The position numbers and the translations under genes are program-made. A stretch of 64,000 nt of DNA, taken from NCBI GenBank assembly GCA_036785325.1, contig JAXIVH010000015.1, positions 6,301,367 through 6,365,366 of the forward strand, in the 5' to 3' direction. A model generated the notes under the pieces. The model was not told the DNA's origin. It did no database searches and was given only the letters and a program-made list of their open reading frames with translations. Positions 1 to 28,034 of this stretch are shown here, piece after piece (position 1 is the first letter of the stretch; the number at the start of each line of letters is the position of its first letter). The stretch comes from Urophycis tenuis (lineage: Eukaryota > Chordata > Actinopteri > Gadiformes > Phycidae).

Positions 1-313
1 TTGTCTGTTCAATAAAAACGAAAGTTTGTGTGCTCTTCTAAAGCTGTGTATTGCTGTAGACACTTTCCTCAGGCCGCCGCATGGGGGCACTATCCCGAAT
101 GTCCCACTATCATTTGCTCCCAGACTGTAAACACAATCTGCTCGGTGATCGCACATTACTGTTCCGCTACTACTAGTAGACTAGTACGTGTCTTTAGAAA
201 CCGATCCAACAGGTAGATTCACCTGTCCGGCAGAGCAGCGAGCCAAGCGGAACACTTGCAATGCTGCTAAGAAGTGCCAAGGAAGGAGGAATCAACAGTC
301 TGAAAAGCTGAAG
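1..313 (+). other. Upstream flank / probable 5' UTR of secisbp2
   Basis: No convincing coding exon is seen. The purine-rich stretch just before the ATG at 314 is a plausible 5' UTR. No clear TATA box. Whether another gene ends near the left edge cannot be told; AATAAA occurs at about 11-16 in a stretch that could be the 3' end of an upstream gene. Confidence 0.3.
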
Positions 314-8634
<8,321 letters not shown>

Positions 8635-10173
8635 CACTGAAGAACCCCCCCCCCCCGTGCCTGAACTAGTGGTCCCGAGCTATAGTATAGAAACGCACAC
8701 ACAGCCACATGCGTTTGGAAATGGCCCAGAGGGACGCCAGGTGAGTGAAAGTCGGACGAGGATTCCCTGCTCACAGTGTTTGTGGCTGAGAAGCCCTGCA
8801 CATGACACCTGAATCACATGCTGGAAAGGTCCATCGCCAGACCTTTGGATGACGTTTATGAATCACACGAGACCACGGCACCTGCTTGGTAACCATGCGA
8901 TGACTCTGGTATCCACGCACCGCTGTCCATGTTTAATCCTGTAAACACTCCACAGCAAATGGACAGCAGCAAAGGACTGAACAAGTGAATCGCTGGTCCC
9001 TGAACACGATCTGTGTCTGGCGTCCTGGTGACCGTGGTGTGAACATTGATGTACCAGATGTGCCTAAATAATCACACGAGTAATGCATTTACCAAGAAAA
9101 TGTGATTTATCAGAGTATGAATGATAATCGTGGCCTTTGCAGCCCCACACACACACACACACACACATGCTTCTCGATTGTGTTCTGTAGGGAGAAGGAC
9201 AGATGATAAACTGTCTGGTAAGCCTTCGCTCTTAGTCTTCTTATCCAATCATGCTCAAATGCGATTCTCTGTATTCTAGATACGGCTGAATGCTAGACCA
9301 ATCAACACCCATCTAGTTTTAGCACTGCAAATAGCATTTCAAATCGCTCCAAACTACCGCCCTGACTGCTTAGCCACTACGTTTTCACATTCATGATTGT
9401 ATGTAGATTTTTAGAGCCAGTATTTTGATTGATGGTTGATTTACTTTGTAATTTAGTTTTCTGGTTTCTGTAACTCTGAATATGTGGATTAAAGGTGAAA
9501 TGTGCAGGGTATGGACTTGTGTATCTGAATATACAGTATATAAATTTATTTTCATGTGTAAAATAAGTGATTTTGTAAGTATAAATATATGATGAAATTG
9601 AACGTAAACACTCATTAAAAAGATTGTAAATGGTAGTACCAATTAGAAGCGTTCCTAGGACATAGGGCATAAATACAATGAACACTTAACCAACTAAATG
9701 TGATTAGTGTTTCTAAAGAGCTTGTGAGGGTTGGAATTTCCAAAATGAATTCTTAGATGTACAATTGTTGCAAACATGGTCATTTAAGATGCTACGGAAT
9801 AAAAATATCTCAAAAGATATCGTGTCAAAAAACATTTCTTCTCTATGTAACAATGTAAGACCGTAAATGTTAACAAATGATCAAACTCTTTGAATTTCTG
9901 TTGATTAATTTTAAATAAATATTTGGTTGGCATGGCATGAACAGCAAAGATGCTCAGAACAATTATCACAGGCAAAACGCAGTTAAAGTATTGAGCAGAC
10001 CAAAACATTGGTACGAGTTGGTGACTTGTGACTTTGTGACATGCTTTTGGAAGGGAAGCCTGTGGCTCTGCGTACTCAACAGTCGATAAAACAGTAACAG
10101 AATATTCCTGTGGAATAATGTAACAACACAACAGTAGTTGTTTTGTCCATATTTGTGGTGATCAATGGCAGCA

Positions 10174-10261
10174 ACAGATATCAATATCAAATGCCATCTT
10201 CAGACAATCTCCTACTGTAGTAGGAGATATTCTGAAGATGGCATTTGATATTGATATCTGT
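10174..10261. repeat. Near-perfect foldback hairpin, 42-bp arms
   Basis: The left arm (10174-10215) and the right arm (10220-10261) are reverse complements at 40 of 42 positions, with a 4-base spacer (TGTA). The arm begins ACAGATATCAATATCAAATG. No terminal structure of a known transposon was recognised. Confidence 0.95.
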
Positions 10262-10676
10262 TATCGGTACAGATCATATATCTTCATTTGAAAACAAAAA
10301 GCAGCTAGGATGTCCAGTGTCTTTACATTTGAAATGTAATTATTGTATAACAAATATTGAATCATGAGTAGTACAGTTAAGACTTTTTATCAAAACTCTT
10401 GTCCCTCACTGACTGTGTTGAGTAAATGCTCACAGATGTAGAACAAGAAATACTAGTACATATTTGATATCACTATGGTAAAGAGGAGGAGTGGCAGCAT
10501 GCTGACATGAACTTGGCAAAATGCATGGTAGGAACTATTATATACTGGAGGGGAAGTCACTGAGAAACCACATCCTAATCCATTCCACAAGACTGGACTG
10601 GATAAATTCCGGTGGTACATAACTAACAGCTATTTAAGTGGCTGTAGCATTTCCACACCAGTCTCTTGCTCTAGAG

Positions 10677-11004
10677 CAGTGATATTCAAAGTGTGGTCCG
10701 CAGACCATTGTCCCCGAGAGGATGACAAAAAAGTCAAATTTACATCAGCGTTTCTCAAATCACCTTTTGAAATGGTAATCAATCTCACATAAATCAAGGT
10801 CAAAGTATTTGGTGGTAGCTTAATTTTGCTAGTAGCCTATTTATTACAAATTAATTTGTAATATACTGCAGACTTAGTTTGTAATATACAAAAGGTTTTT
10901 TTTAGGGTGGGAGTGGGAAATTGGCCCGCTGGTTAGGTGGTCTGTGATTTTGTTTTTCTTCATGATAAAGTGGTCCTTGGTGTGAAAACATTTGAGAACC
11001 CCTG
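10677..11004. mobile_element. hAT-type MITE in the prlr 3' flank
   Basis: It begins CAGTGATATTCAAAGTGTGG and ends TTTGAGAACCCCTG, imperfect terminal inverted repeats typical of fish hAT MITEs. It is flanked by an 8-bp target duplication, CTCTAGAG (10669-10676) and ATCTAGAG (11005-11012), differing at one base. No transposase is encoded. It lies 78 bp beyond the prlr stop codon, so probably inside the 3' UTR. Confidence 0.85.
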
Positions 11005-11082
11005 ATCTAGAGCCTGCATTAACCCCTCCTATAATTCAATCTTTAACAGGAATATAAAGACAGAAAGAGCAACATTTTTCAA

Positions 11083-14000
11083 TCACGGCAGTGAGTCAAC
11101 ATATCCATTGTCTAGGAGTCCCAAACACGCTTTCTCCTTTTTTCCCAGCATGGCGTCCTTGGGATGCTCCTTCACCTCCCAGCAGGAGGTCTTTTCTTTC
11201 TCCAGGACGACCATGTTGTCCCTGCTGACTCCACTCACCATACTGTACTCCAGTTTTTCATCCAGCGCCTGCTTGCCTTTCCCTGCCTCCTCTGGACCCA
11301 CATACCCGGCATCCTTAAACCCCCCCGGCGCTGTGCTCCACGCCCCCGGGGGCCCGTTGGGCCCGGCCGGCCCCTCTGTCAACAGCTGCGCCCCAACATT
11401 TACATCCTCTTCGGGGGTAGAGGACCTGTGGTCTGGACCCTTTTCCCACAGGGGAACCTTGCTCTCCAGCACCTGGGAACCATGGGCGGGGCCTTCCTCG
11501 CAGGTGGGCTGAGACAGCTGGAAGAAGCCTGGAACGATCAGGCTCCTACTCCTGGGTTGGGCCTGCTGCAGGTCCGGGACGTGGTCGTCGTTGTCAGACA
11601 CGACCAGGTAGTCCTCTGAGTGGTCCCTGTAGGCCAGCGGCGGCAGGACGCCCTGGTGGATCAGACCATAGAGGACCTGCTCGGAATACCTGTTCTGGAG
11701 AAGCACAGAGCCAGCTCCATGTTGTTGTTGTTGTTATCTGCAGAGGCAGGACATTGAACTTATCACCTATCTACTGAATAGGTAGAAAATGGCTTTGACA
11801 TTACCTGGAGAGGCTGAAAATCAAACCCACGTATCTTGGGTCCAGGAATAGGAGGGAGGATCCATTCCTTCACTCTGAAATGAAACGATGCACACATCAG
11901 ACTTCCATCAAGCCGAGCTCCACTTGGACGCCCACCCATTTGGTGTCCCACACCATCCATTCATCCATCCATTATCGTGACCGCTTATCCTCTACGAGGG
12001 TCGCGGGGGGGCTGGAGCCAATCCCAGCTGCAACGGGCGAGAGGCGGGGTACACCCTGGACAGGTCGCCAGCCTATCACACACCATATTTGTGTCAAAGA
12101 AACGCTGCAACCATAACTTAATGGGTGCAGAGACCAAAAAGGGTTCACTTCATGGAACGAATGACTGCAAGTCTGCAACTGCAAAAGGACACTTGGATAC
12201 AAAATTGGACTTGCGCTAGAGCTTGAAAAAAACAACAACAACACTAAAGTGTATATATATATATTTAAAATATCTTTAAACATACTTGTTTCTCTTCACG
12301 ACCATGATGCACATGGCGGCTGTGGTCAGCACCACAGCGCTGACGGAGAACACGATCCAGAGCAGCCTTTGTTTCAGAGCATCTTCGAAAAACCAAACGA
12401 AACAGTGAGAATGCGTTTGTTCCCGTCGAGCCTCAAATTCAAGGCCAGTCACCAGGCCGGAGGAGCCGGGCGGCTCCCCGGGGGACTCGGCACTCACAGT
12501 TGGGCAGCCGGAGGGACGTGACCTGGCTCCAGGCGCTCCAGCGGCCGTGGTCCAGCCTGCAGCGCACCTGTACCGCGTACTCCTCGCCCGAGTGGAGGCT
12601 GTGGATGTTGAAATGGGCCTGCTTGCCAGACTGATACTCCTGCCAGCAAACACACCACAATGCGTTAGCATCTAGACCCTCGTTCACCACGCACATCCAC
12701 ACGTCGCCGCCCCCACCAATTAAGGCTCACAGATTACCCTACTCTGATATGAGTTCCCATTTATTAGCACCCTGGAAATCATTTTATTGGGACCTTTCGG
12801 TCTTCATTTGTCATTCCCATGTTTTTTTAGACATGGGAATGAAATTCGTTCTCTGCATTTGACCCATTCTATTGTACATAGGAGCAGTGTGCTGCTATGA
12901 TCAGCGCCCGGGGAGCAAGTTGGGGTTCAGTGTTCAGGGTCTTGCTTAAGGACACTTCGACATGCAGACAGTTTTGGAAGTGGGGATCAAGGGGATCGAA
13001 ACCGCCGACCCTACAGTTAGTGGACGACCCGCTCTGTCCACCCGCTCTACCCACTGACCTACTGCCGCCCAAGGTTGATCAGACTCAGTCTGTCCGTCTG
13101 TCCGTGCGTACCTCCCACGTGTCTTGGCCGGCTGTCTTCACCCTGAGCTGGTAGGTGACGGTCACCCAGCCGGAGCTGATGTCCGTCTCGGCGGGGGGTC
13201 TCCACGTGATGTGGAGGTACGGGTTTCCCTCCAGGAGCTCCACGAGCACGGTGACGTTCTCCGGCGGACTGGGCTGCACTGTCGGAGCGTTACGCAGAGC
13301 AGATGTCTGCGGTTAGTTTCGGCGCAGGATGTCCGAGAGAGACACACCCGAGGCATGCGGCCCTCTGTGTGTCTCACCCAGCAGGACATCACATGGGCTG
13401 TGGAAAGCCTGACATCGCTTTTCGTGTCCACGGAGGTGGAATGGACCTCGGGTGTGGACCTCCACGCTGTCATTTGAAAAGCTCCGGGCTCAAAAACTAC
13501 TGCGCATGTCCATCTTTTACACTTTATTACGTCTCTCACTGACTAATATTTTCAGGGGGACTAAAAATCGTAAGAACAAGAAATTACTATAGAATAGACT
13601 GAAGTAGTAACCTGTCACTTTATTTAAATATGTGATTCCCATGGGTATGTGTTTGTGTCATAATAGCATGATATATAAGTTCATATGTGTCTACAATATG
13701 AATAATGATGCTAAATGATATTAGCATAATATTAGTTCCTATGTTTCGACAATGCAACACAGGACAGAAAGGTTTGTGAGTCACTCTCTGACCCTGATGA
13801 CCTGATTGGACTCAGGACTCACCGATCTCCACCACGTCCACCTCCAGGGTGTCTGAGGTGGTGCTTCCCATGGCGTTGAAGGCCGTCACGTTCAGCCAGT
13901 AGCTCACCCAGATGGACGTGTGTTTCCGGTCGAAGAAGCACGAGCCGTCCCCGGCCGACCGGTAGTCTGGACACTCGAACGTCCCGTCAGAGCTGCAGGA

Positions 14001-15103
14001 CATCGTGAGACACAGAGAGACGCCAAAATAAGACACCATAACATGACACAACAAGACACAAGGCTCAACAGGAGACCACAACATGCACAACAAGACACAA
14101 GACCCCACAACATGACACAACACACCACAACAAGACTCAACAAGACACACCACATGCTTTGTTACCGTCTTCATTTGGCTGTTAGGATGGCCTTACTTAT
14201 GCATTCCCTGGATAATGATCGTGTGTTGATACCCATGTGTTGATAGGTGAGGGAGATACCAAAGCTGCTTCCTCTCTGCTCTCGTCAGTCTTTCTAACCA
14301 ACACAGACTCATTACCTCATGTACAATATCAATATATACTATACTGTGCAATATCAATCTGCGCAATACTGTCAATATTCCCTATGTGCAATACATTTAA
14401 CTGTACTCTGTTTACTTATTTATTGCATCTTACTTGTTTAAATTATACCTTGCTTTTTACATTATATCTTGCTGCAATCTGCAAAAGGGGACAGACATCT
14501 ACAGAGGCATCAATTACTGGGCATGCTGAGTACTTTTAATGTAGACAAGACACTGATGGCTCTATTGGACATAGCCTTTATTGAGTCAATTTGAACCTTT
14601 TGTTGGATTCATTGGCATGGAAACCTCACAGTGCAAAACTGAAATTGTTTGTTTGATGCTGTTGAGGTAGTTTGTACTTTGGCAGATTTGGCAGAAGCTC
14701 TGCCCAGCCATTGTTGGAGGATTTGGGATTCAAGTCAACCCAAGGCAAATGCGATGCAAATGCAATAGGTTTACGTTTCCCTTTCTTCCAAGTGAAATGC
14801 ACGTGCTTTATTTGCAGTAAACCTCGACTGCACTGCAGCACATAATCATGGCTACCATTCCACTGGCTTGATACTTGAAACAAACAGCTATATTTTTTCT
14901 ATGGATGTTTACTGTAACTGTTGTGATAAATGTCCCATGCCCTCTGTATGTGGTGTCTGTGTTTTTGCCCTCTACTGTAAATCAAAAGTCTCCTTGAGGG
15001 ACAATAAAGATCTCAACCGAACACCGGGACATTTCATCACCCGGCTCCTCCTCACAATACGGGCGCCAGGCATGAATGACAAGGACGGTCTGGCCAAAAC
15101 AAG

Positions 15104-15172
<69 letters not shown>

Positions 15173-15620
15173 TGTGGAGGGGGGGTCTCTGTGTTTATAG
15201 AGTCAACGGTCAAATGCATGTGACAGGGAAACTGACACAGACTTCAAGTTTGCTGTTAAATCAGTATGCTAATCCTGGCTGTGACTGAACCATGAGCACG
15301 GTCTGTCCGTCTGATGGCCGACTGACTTCTCTTTGGTGTAGAAGAGGCGGTGTGTGGTGGGCAGGCCGCCGTCAGAGCCCGGTCTCCACCAGCAGGTGAA
15401 CGTCTCTTTCTCCGGAGACCGGCAGTTCAACAGAACCGGCTTTCCCGGTAGAGTCCCACCTGATGACCGGTATCACACACGCACGCACGCACACCCGAAC
15501 GCATGCGTCCACAGACTCACATACAGGGATGAGTTCAGTCATTATTGTGTTCGACGGGTGCATAGAGAGTCACAAGCCAACGAGGGAATCCCACAATTCA
15601 CTTTAGTTGAATGTTATGGA

Positions 15621-15663
<43 letters not shown>

Positions 15664-15664
15664 G

Positions 15665-15706
<42 letters not shown>

Positions 15707-15789
15707 ATCAAAAGTGTGAGCTCACCGTTACATTTCCCGACTCCAAGGAAAAGTGACAGAGCGAATGCCACTCCAATATCCACTCTCAT
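11083..15789 (-). CDS. prlr: Prolactin receptor, class I cytokine receptor (8 coding exons)
   Basis: Cell-surface receptor for prolactin-family hormones, signalling through JAK2/STAT5; in fish linked to ion balance. Coding exons in transcript order: 15789-15726, 15459-15327, 13992-13823, 13278-13112, 12639-12498, 12382-12286, 11874-11805, 11694-11083. These give 484 codons, all in frame. The signal peptide is residues 1 to about 20 (VDIGVAFALSLFLGVGKC). The first FN3-like domain has the PRLR signature CRSPEKETFTCWWRPGSDGG and the second Cys pair. The second domain carries WSAWS at about 212-216. One membrane span is near 230-252. Box 1 (ILPPIPGPKIRG) is near 262-273, and a tyrosine-bearing tail follows. 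Box 1 and CWWRPG favour PRLR over growth hormone receptor. Teleosts have two copies; the short tail may mean prlrb, but that is not decided here. Confidence 0.93.
11955..12082 (+). repeat. L2/CR1-like LINE 3' fragment
   Basis: CATCCATTATCGTGACCGCT followed by TATCCTCTACGAGGGTCGCGG and a segment ending CCCTGGACAGGTCGCC is a very common teleost LINE tail. Intronic in prlr. Confidence 0.7.
12781..13070 (-). repeat. tRNA-headed SINE, copy 2
   Basis: Inverted copy of the element at 2808-3117, same head, middle and tail with scattered changes. It lies in the prlr intron between the two exons of the membrane-proximal FN3 domain. Confidence 0.85.
14290..15030. repeat. LINE-tail-like sequence in prlr intron
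   Basis: Runs such as TGCACTTTA-like, GTGCAATAC and a closing TTGAGGGACAATAAAGATCT resemble non-LTR retrotransposon 3' ends. The borders are vague and no coding part remains. Confidence 0.4.
15105..15170. repeat. (GT)n microsatellite
   Basis: About 33 GT units in the first large intron of prlr. Confidence 0.9.
15620..15706. repeat. (CAT)n microsatellite
   Basis: Trinucleotide array with one interruption (CGT), just downstream of the prlr signal-peptide exon. The poly-His, poly-Ser and poly-Asp frames it produces are artefacts. Confidence 0.93.
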
Positions 15790-15811
15790 CTTGCCGAACG
15801 CTGCCCTGAAG

Positions 15812-15921
<110 letters not shown>

Positions 15922-15944
15922 GAAGTAACAGCAGTAATATAAGT

Positions 15945-16165
15945 GGTTAATACTGGTTTATGGTTAATTACTGGTTACTTTATAGGGCCTCTGTTAATCT
16001 ACTACAGTCACTTTACAACTGTCTTCTCATATTGCACTACTCATGTACAATACTGCAGCTTAATCGCTCCTTTTGTGGTTAGAACGCCGACTACATTTCG
16101 TTGTCTCTGTACTTGTACTCTGCACGATGACAATAAAATTTGATCTAATCTAATCTAAAACAATA
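15945..16165 (+). repeat. LINE 3' tail, copy 1
   Basis: The segment ending GACAATAAAATTTGATCTAA with TCTAATCTAA repeats is a non-LTR retrotransposon tail. A related copy lies at 20032-20285. Confidence 0.75.
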
Positions 16166-16933
16166 CAATTATAAAGGAATCTATGTGGAACTCTGTATGT
16201 TGTTTCTACCTGAAACAGCATGTGTGGAGGGAAAACACCCTATGTTCTTTTGCACATTGGCTGGTTAAGTACATGAACACAACACTGTTCATGTCGTTGT
16301 TTCTTTCTTTTCTTTTCTTTTCTTGTCTTTTCTTTCTTTCTAAAATATTGTGACAGTCAGTCACATGCTGTCTTGATATAAACAGACGCATGACCTCCAC
16401 AGGTCTCACTGGTTTACTCAGGTGTGTTTAAGGGAATCTTACTGTGAACAAATACACAATTAGGTTACCGCGCTCGCTTACCTTAGTAGTGTCTTGGTGA
16501 TTTCATTACATCCTTAATATGACATTGTCCAAATAACAGCATTGCAAAACAAATATCCATATTGAAAAATCAACTGTGCCTGCAGACGCTGAGATATTGT
16601 GGTTCGGGAGAAAAGTGAAGTCGGACAAGATGTAGAAAATACTCGGTCTACGGCGCGAGTGGGGTTGCAGATTGGAAGAGAAAGCCATTATATGAAGGAT
16701 GCGCCTTTTGGGCGTGTCCAGATACTCTGTTTTCTACCTGAGCCAATCAGCAGCCGATCCGCCTGAACAATGTCAATGTGGGCGTGTCCAACGAGCTTGT
16801 TCTCGTTCCAGGAAGTGGAGTGGATGTCGCTGAACTGTTGCGTTCATTTTGACCCGATTTTGATTTTTTCCCTCATTTTGTTCCTTCTGAAATAGCCCCA
16901 AACACTGACATATGTCGTTGTTTTAAAGCTGAT

Positions 16934-25668
<8,735 letters not shown>

Positions 25669-26546
25669 GACGGGCCGCAGGGGGAACACGACTGCCGGCC
25701 TCAATGTAAAAATGTGTCATCATTTGGAATTGCTGCTTTATTGTACACAGCTTTCAGTTTTAATAAACCTCTCATTCATTTAACCACGAAACATTCTTCC
25801 AGCCCATGGTCATCATGTGGCGTGAGTTTAATGTAAATGCTTTCAGCAGCTTTACCACAATGGTATTTATGATCTGTTGTTTTTTAATTTTTTGCACGGC
25901 TCTAGCAAAACACAAACGCAATGATATGGGCTGTCATCCCATAGCTTCCTCTGTCCCCTCTCCTTGTGTCTCCTTTCTGAGGAGAACTGTCTGGTTTTCG
26001 ACAGTAGACATGGGTAACGGGGGGGGGGGGGGGGGGGGTACATGCTTGGTATTAGCAGCTTTGCGGCCTGTCCCTGTTGGCTTGTATCACCAGAACGCTG
26101 TGCGCTGATGAAGTGGGCACCCTCGCCCAGAAAGGATTTGGTCTGGCAGTAAACCACAGCTAGCCTTTAGCGACTGTCAAAGGTTTATTATATTGCTTTA
26201 ATCTATTCCAAAAGTATAGTGTATTATCTAATGATGGCTTACTAAACAGCCTTACTAAAAACAAAGCCCTTTCCCCAGTCCAGACCAGTACCGAACCAGA
26301 CCTGTGCTGAGCCAGATCAGTACCTGTATGAGACCAGTCCGAGTCCAGACCAGTACCGAGACTGACCAGGACCAGACCATTACCCAACCAGATCAGTACC
26401 AGACCAGTACCGAACCAGACCAAGACCAGTATCAGACCAGTACCAGAACAGTACTGAACCAGACCAGGAACAATACCGGACCAGTACTGAACCAGATCAG
26501 TACCAGACCAGCACCGAACCCATTCCATCCCCAGTCCCCCATCAGG
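25669..26546. other. Convergent intergenic region: malt1 and cplx4 3' UTRs
   Basis: malt1 poly-A signal AATAAA is at 25762-25767. A run of about 20 G is at 26019-26038. On the minus strand an AATAAA (plus-strand TTTATT near 26184) could end cplx4 transcripts, which would place the minisatellite at 26270-26525 in its 3' UTR. No coding exon seen. Confidence 0.6.
26270..26525. repeat. Degenerate CCAGTACC/CCAGACC minisatellite
   Basis: A mix of CCAGACCAGTACCGAACCAG-like units with period near 10-25 bp over some 250 bp, directly after the cplx4 stop codon on the minus strand. Confidence 0.8.
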
Positions 26547-26919
26547 TCACATGACAGAGCACTTCCCCTCAGCCTTGGAGCGCAGCTCTGTGACGGTAGC
26601 AGACGCCTTCTCCTTCATCTGGTCCATGTCCATGTTCTGTAGGGTGTGCATGTGACCCAGCAGGGATGCCTTCTGCTCCTCCTCCACGCTGTCCTCCTCC
26701 ACCATCGTCAGCAGCTCCTCGGGCACGTCGACGTCATCGCCCGCCAGCTCCAGGATGCTGTCGTCCCGCTCGCTCTGCACACGGGAGGACCGGTGCATTG
26801 TGGGTAATGTATTCTGATTCATTAGTTGGATTTTTAGATTGATTCTCATAATTTAATCCTTTGGTGAGGTCCAGTGCATTATGTGGTGATTGTATGTATG
26901 CGTGTTTGACTGGGTCTGG

Positions 26920-27008
<89 letters not shown>

Positions 27009-27105
27009 CTTTTGGGCAGTAAGCCTATCACAGTGTTAGTGAAAAAAACGCAGCCACCAAGTCTGATGAGATGCAGCTCTATAGCTGATATTGTCTAGTG
27101 ACAGC

Positions 27106-27159
<54 letters not shown>

Positions 27160-28034
27160 TGTGTGAGACCTTGGGTAGCCTGTATTTATCCCTCAGACAG
27201 GAGCGCAGCACTGCTCGCTCAGCTTTCTTTACCAGGAACTCTGCATCTCGTTCTATCCTGGTTCACAAGCACCACAAATAGAAGCTACATTTAGTAGTCG
27301 TGAGGATCAATCTGTCATTATATAACTTATTGTACCTTATATGATAATTCCGCACCAGTTATGCTCACAATATTCAGATATATAATTTTTTTTCTTTCAA
27401 TGCAAATTTAATTGTTGGTTTGCTACTGTATATTAGATTAGATTATACTTTATTCATCCCACAGTGGGGAAATTTACTTAACTGTAACTTAATGTAACTC
27501 TCAAGCCTTCATGCTGTTTATTAATACCTTGATGGTTTACTAATGCTGCTGTTTGACTGTGTCCTTTACCTTTTCTGAGATCAGACATCCCAGAAAAGTC
27601 CCCTAAAGTCCTCATTATTGTAATACCCCAATCCAAAGCAGTGTTAGCACCAATACAACGCATTAATGAATTGTAATAGATGGGAAACACTCAGAAACAA
27701 GTCAATGTCAAATATAAACCTCAAAGTATTGTAATTACAATTTACATGAACCCTGCTTTCAATTCAATTTGGAGAGGCACACTCCATTGGCCGGCCGTAG
27801 CCTCTCTGCCCCCTGACCGGCTGTAACCGCCCCAGGCTCCGCGCCTGTGTGACCGGGAGGTCCAGGGCCCGGGGGGGGGAACTTACTTCTCCTCCACCAG
27901 CTGCTTCTGGTACTCCTCCGCCTGCTCTCTGGTCATCTCCGTGGTTGTCATGGCGCCCGCAGCTCCTCTCGGCTCTCCAGAAGCCGCGGCCGTTGCGGTC
28001 CTCGTCCCGAGCAACCTGCAGCTGTAGCTCCCTC
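26547..28034 (-). CDS. cplx4: Complexin-4-like, 5' exon missing (3 exons found)
   Basis: Complexins clamp and promote SNARE-driven vesicle fusion; complexin 3/4 act at retinal ribbon synapses and are membrane-anchored by a prenylated C-terminus. Exons in transcript order: 28034-27887 (ends EQAEEYQKQLVEEK), 27257-27170 (IERDAEFLVKKAERAVLRSC then LRDKYRLPK, the SNARE-binding central helix) and 26774-26547. The middle exon is 88 nt and was found only by reading the minus strand for the missing helix; its phases (2 in, 0 out) fit both neighbours. The protein ends in CSVM, a CaaX box identical in position to vertebrate CPLX4, after AGDDVDVPEEL. The first exon (usual MAFFxKSM start) was not found. 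The acceptor of the first listed exon could instead be at 28015. The middle exon donor is followed at once by a CA/GT repeat. Confidence 0.88.
26918..27004. repeat. (GT)n microsatellite
   Basis: About 43 GT units in the cplx4 intron between its last two exons. Confidence 0.93.
27109..27165. repeat. (GT)n microsatellite beside cplx4 donor
   Basis: About 25 GT units ending a few bases from the splice donor of the 88-nt cplx4 exon on the minus strand. Confidence 0.9.

Larger units (their letters stand above)
8635..11082. other. Convergent intergenic region: 3' UTRs of secisbp2 and prlr
   Basis: secisbp2 (+) and prlr (-) face each other. The stretch holds AT-rich sequence, a short CA run (9148-9168), the foldback hairpin at 10174-10261 and the hAT MITE at 10677-11004. 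No coding exon is recognised. An AATAAA at about 9798 could end secisbp2 transcripts, but this is uncertain. Confidence 0.6.

Noticed and set aside
26270..26525. CRISPR-like array
   Set aside because: Units are degenerate and contiguous without unique spacers, in a vertebrate 3' UTR; it is a minisatellite.
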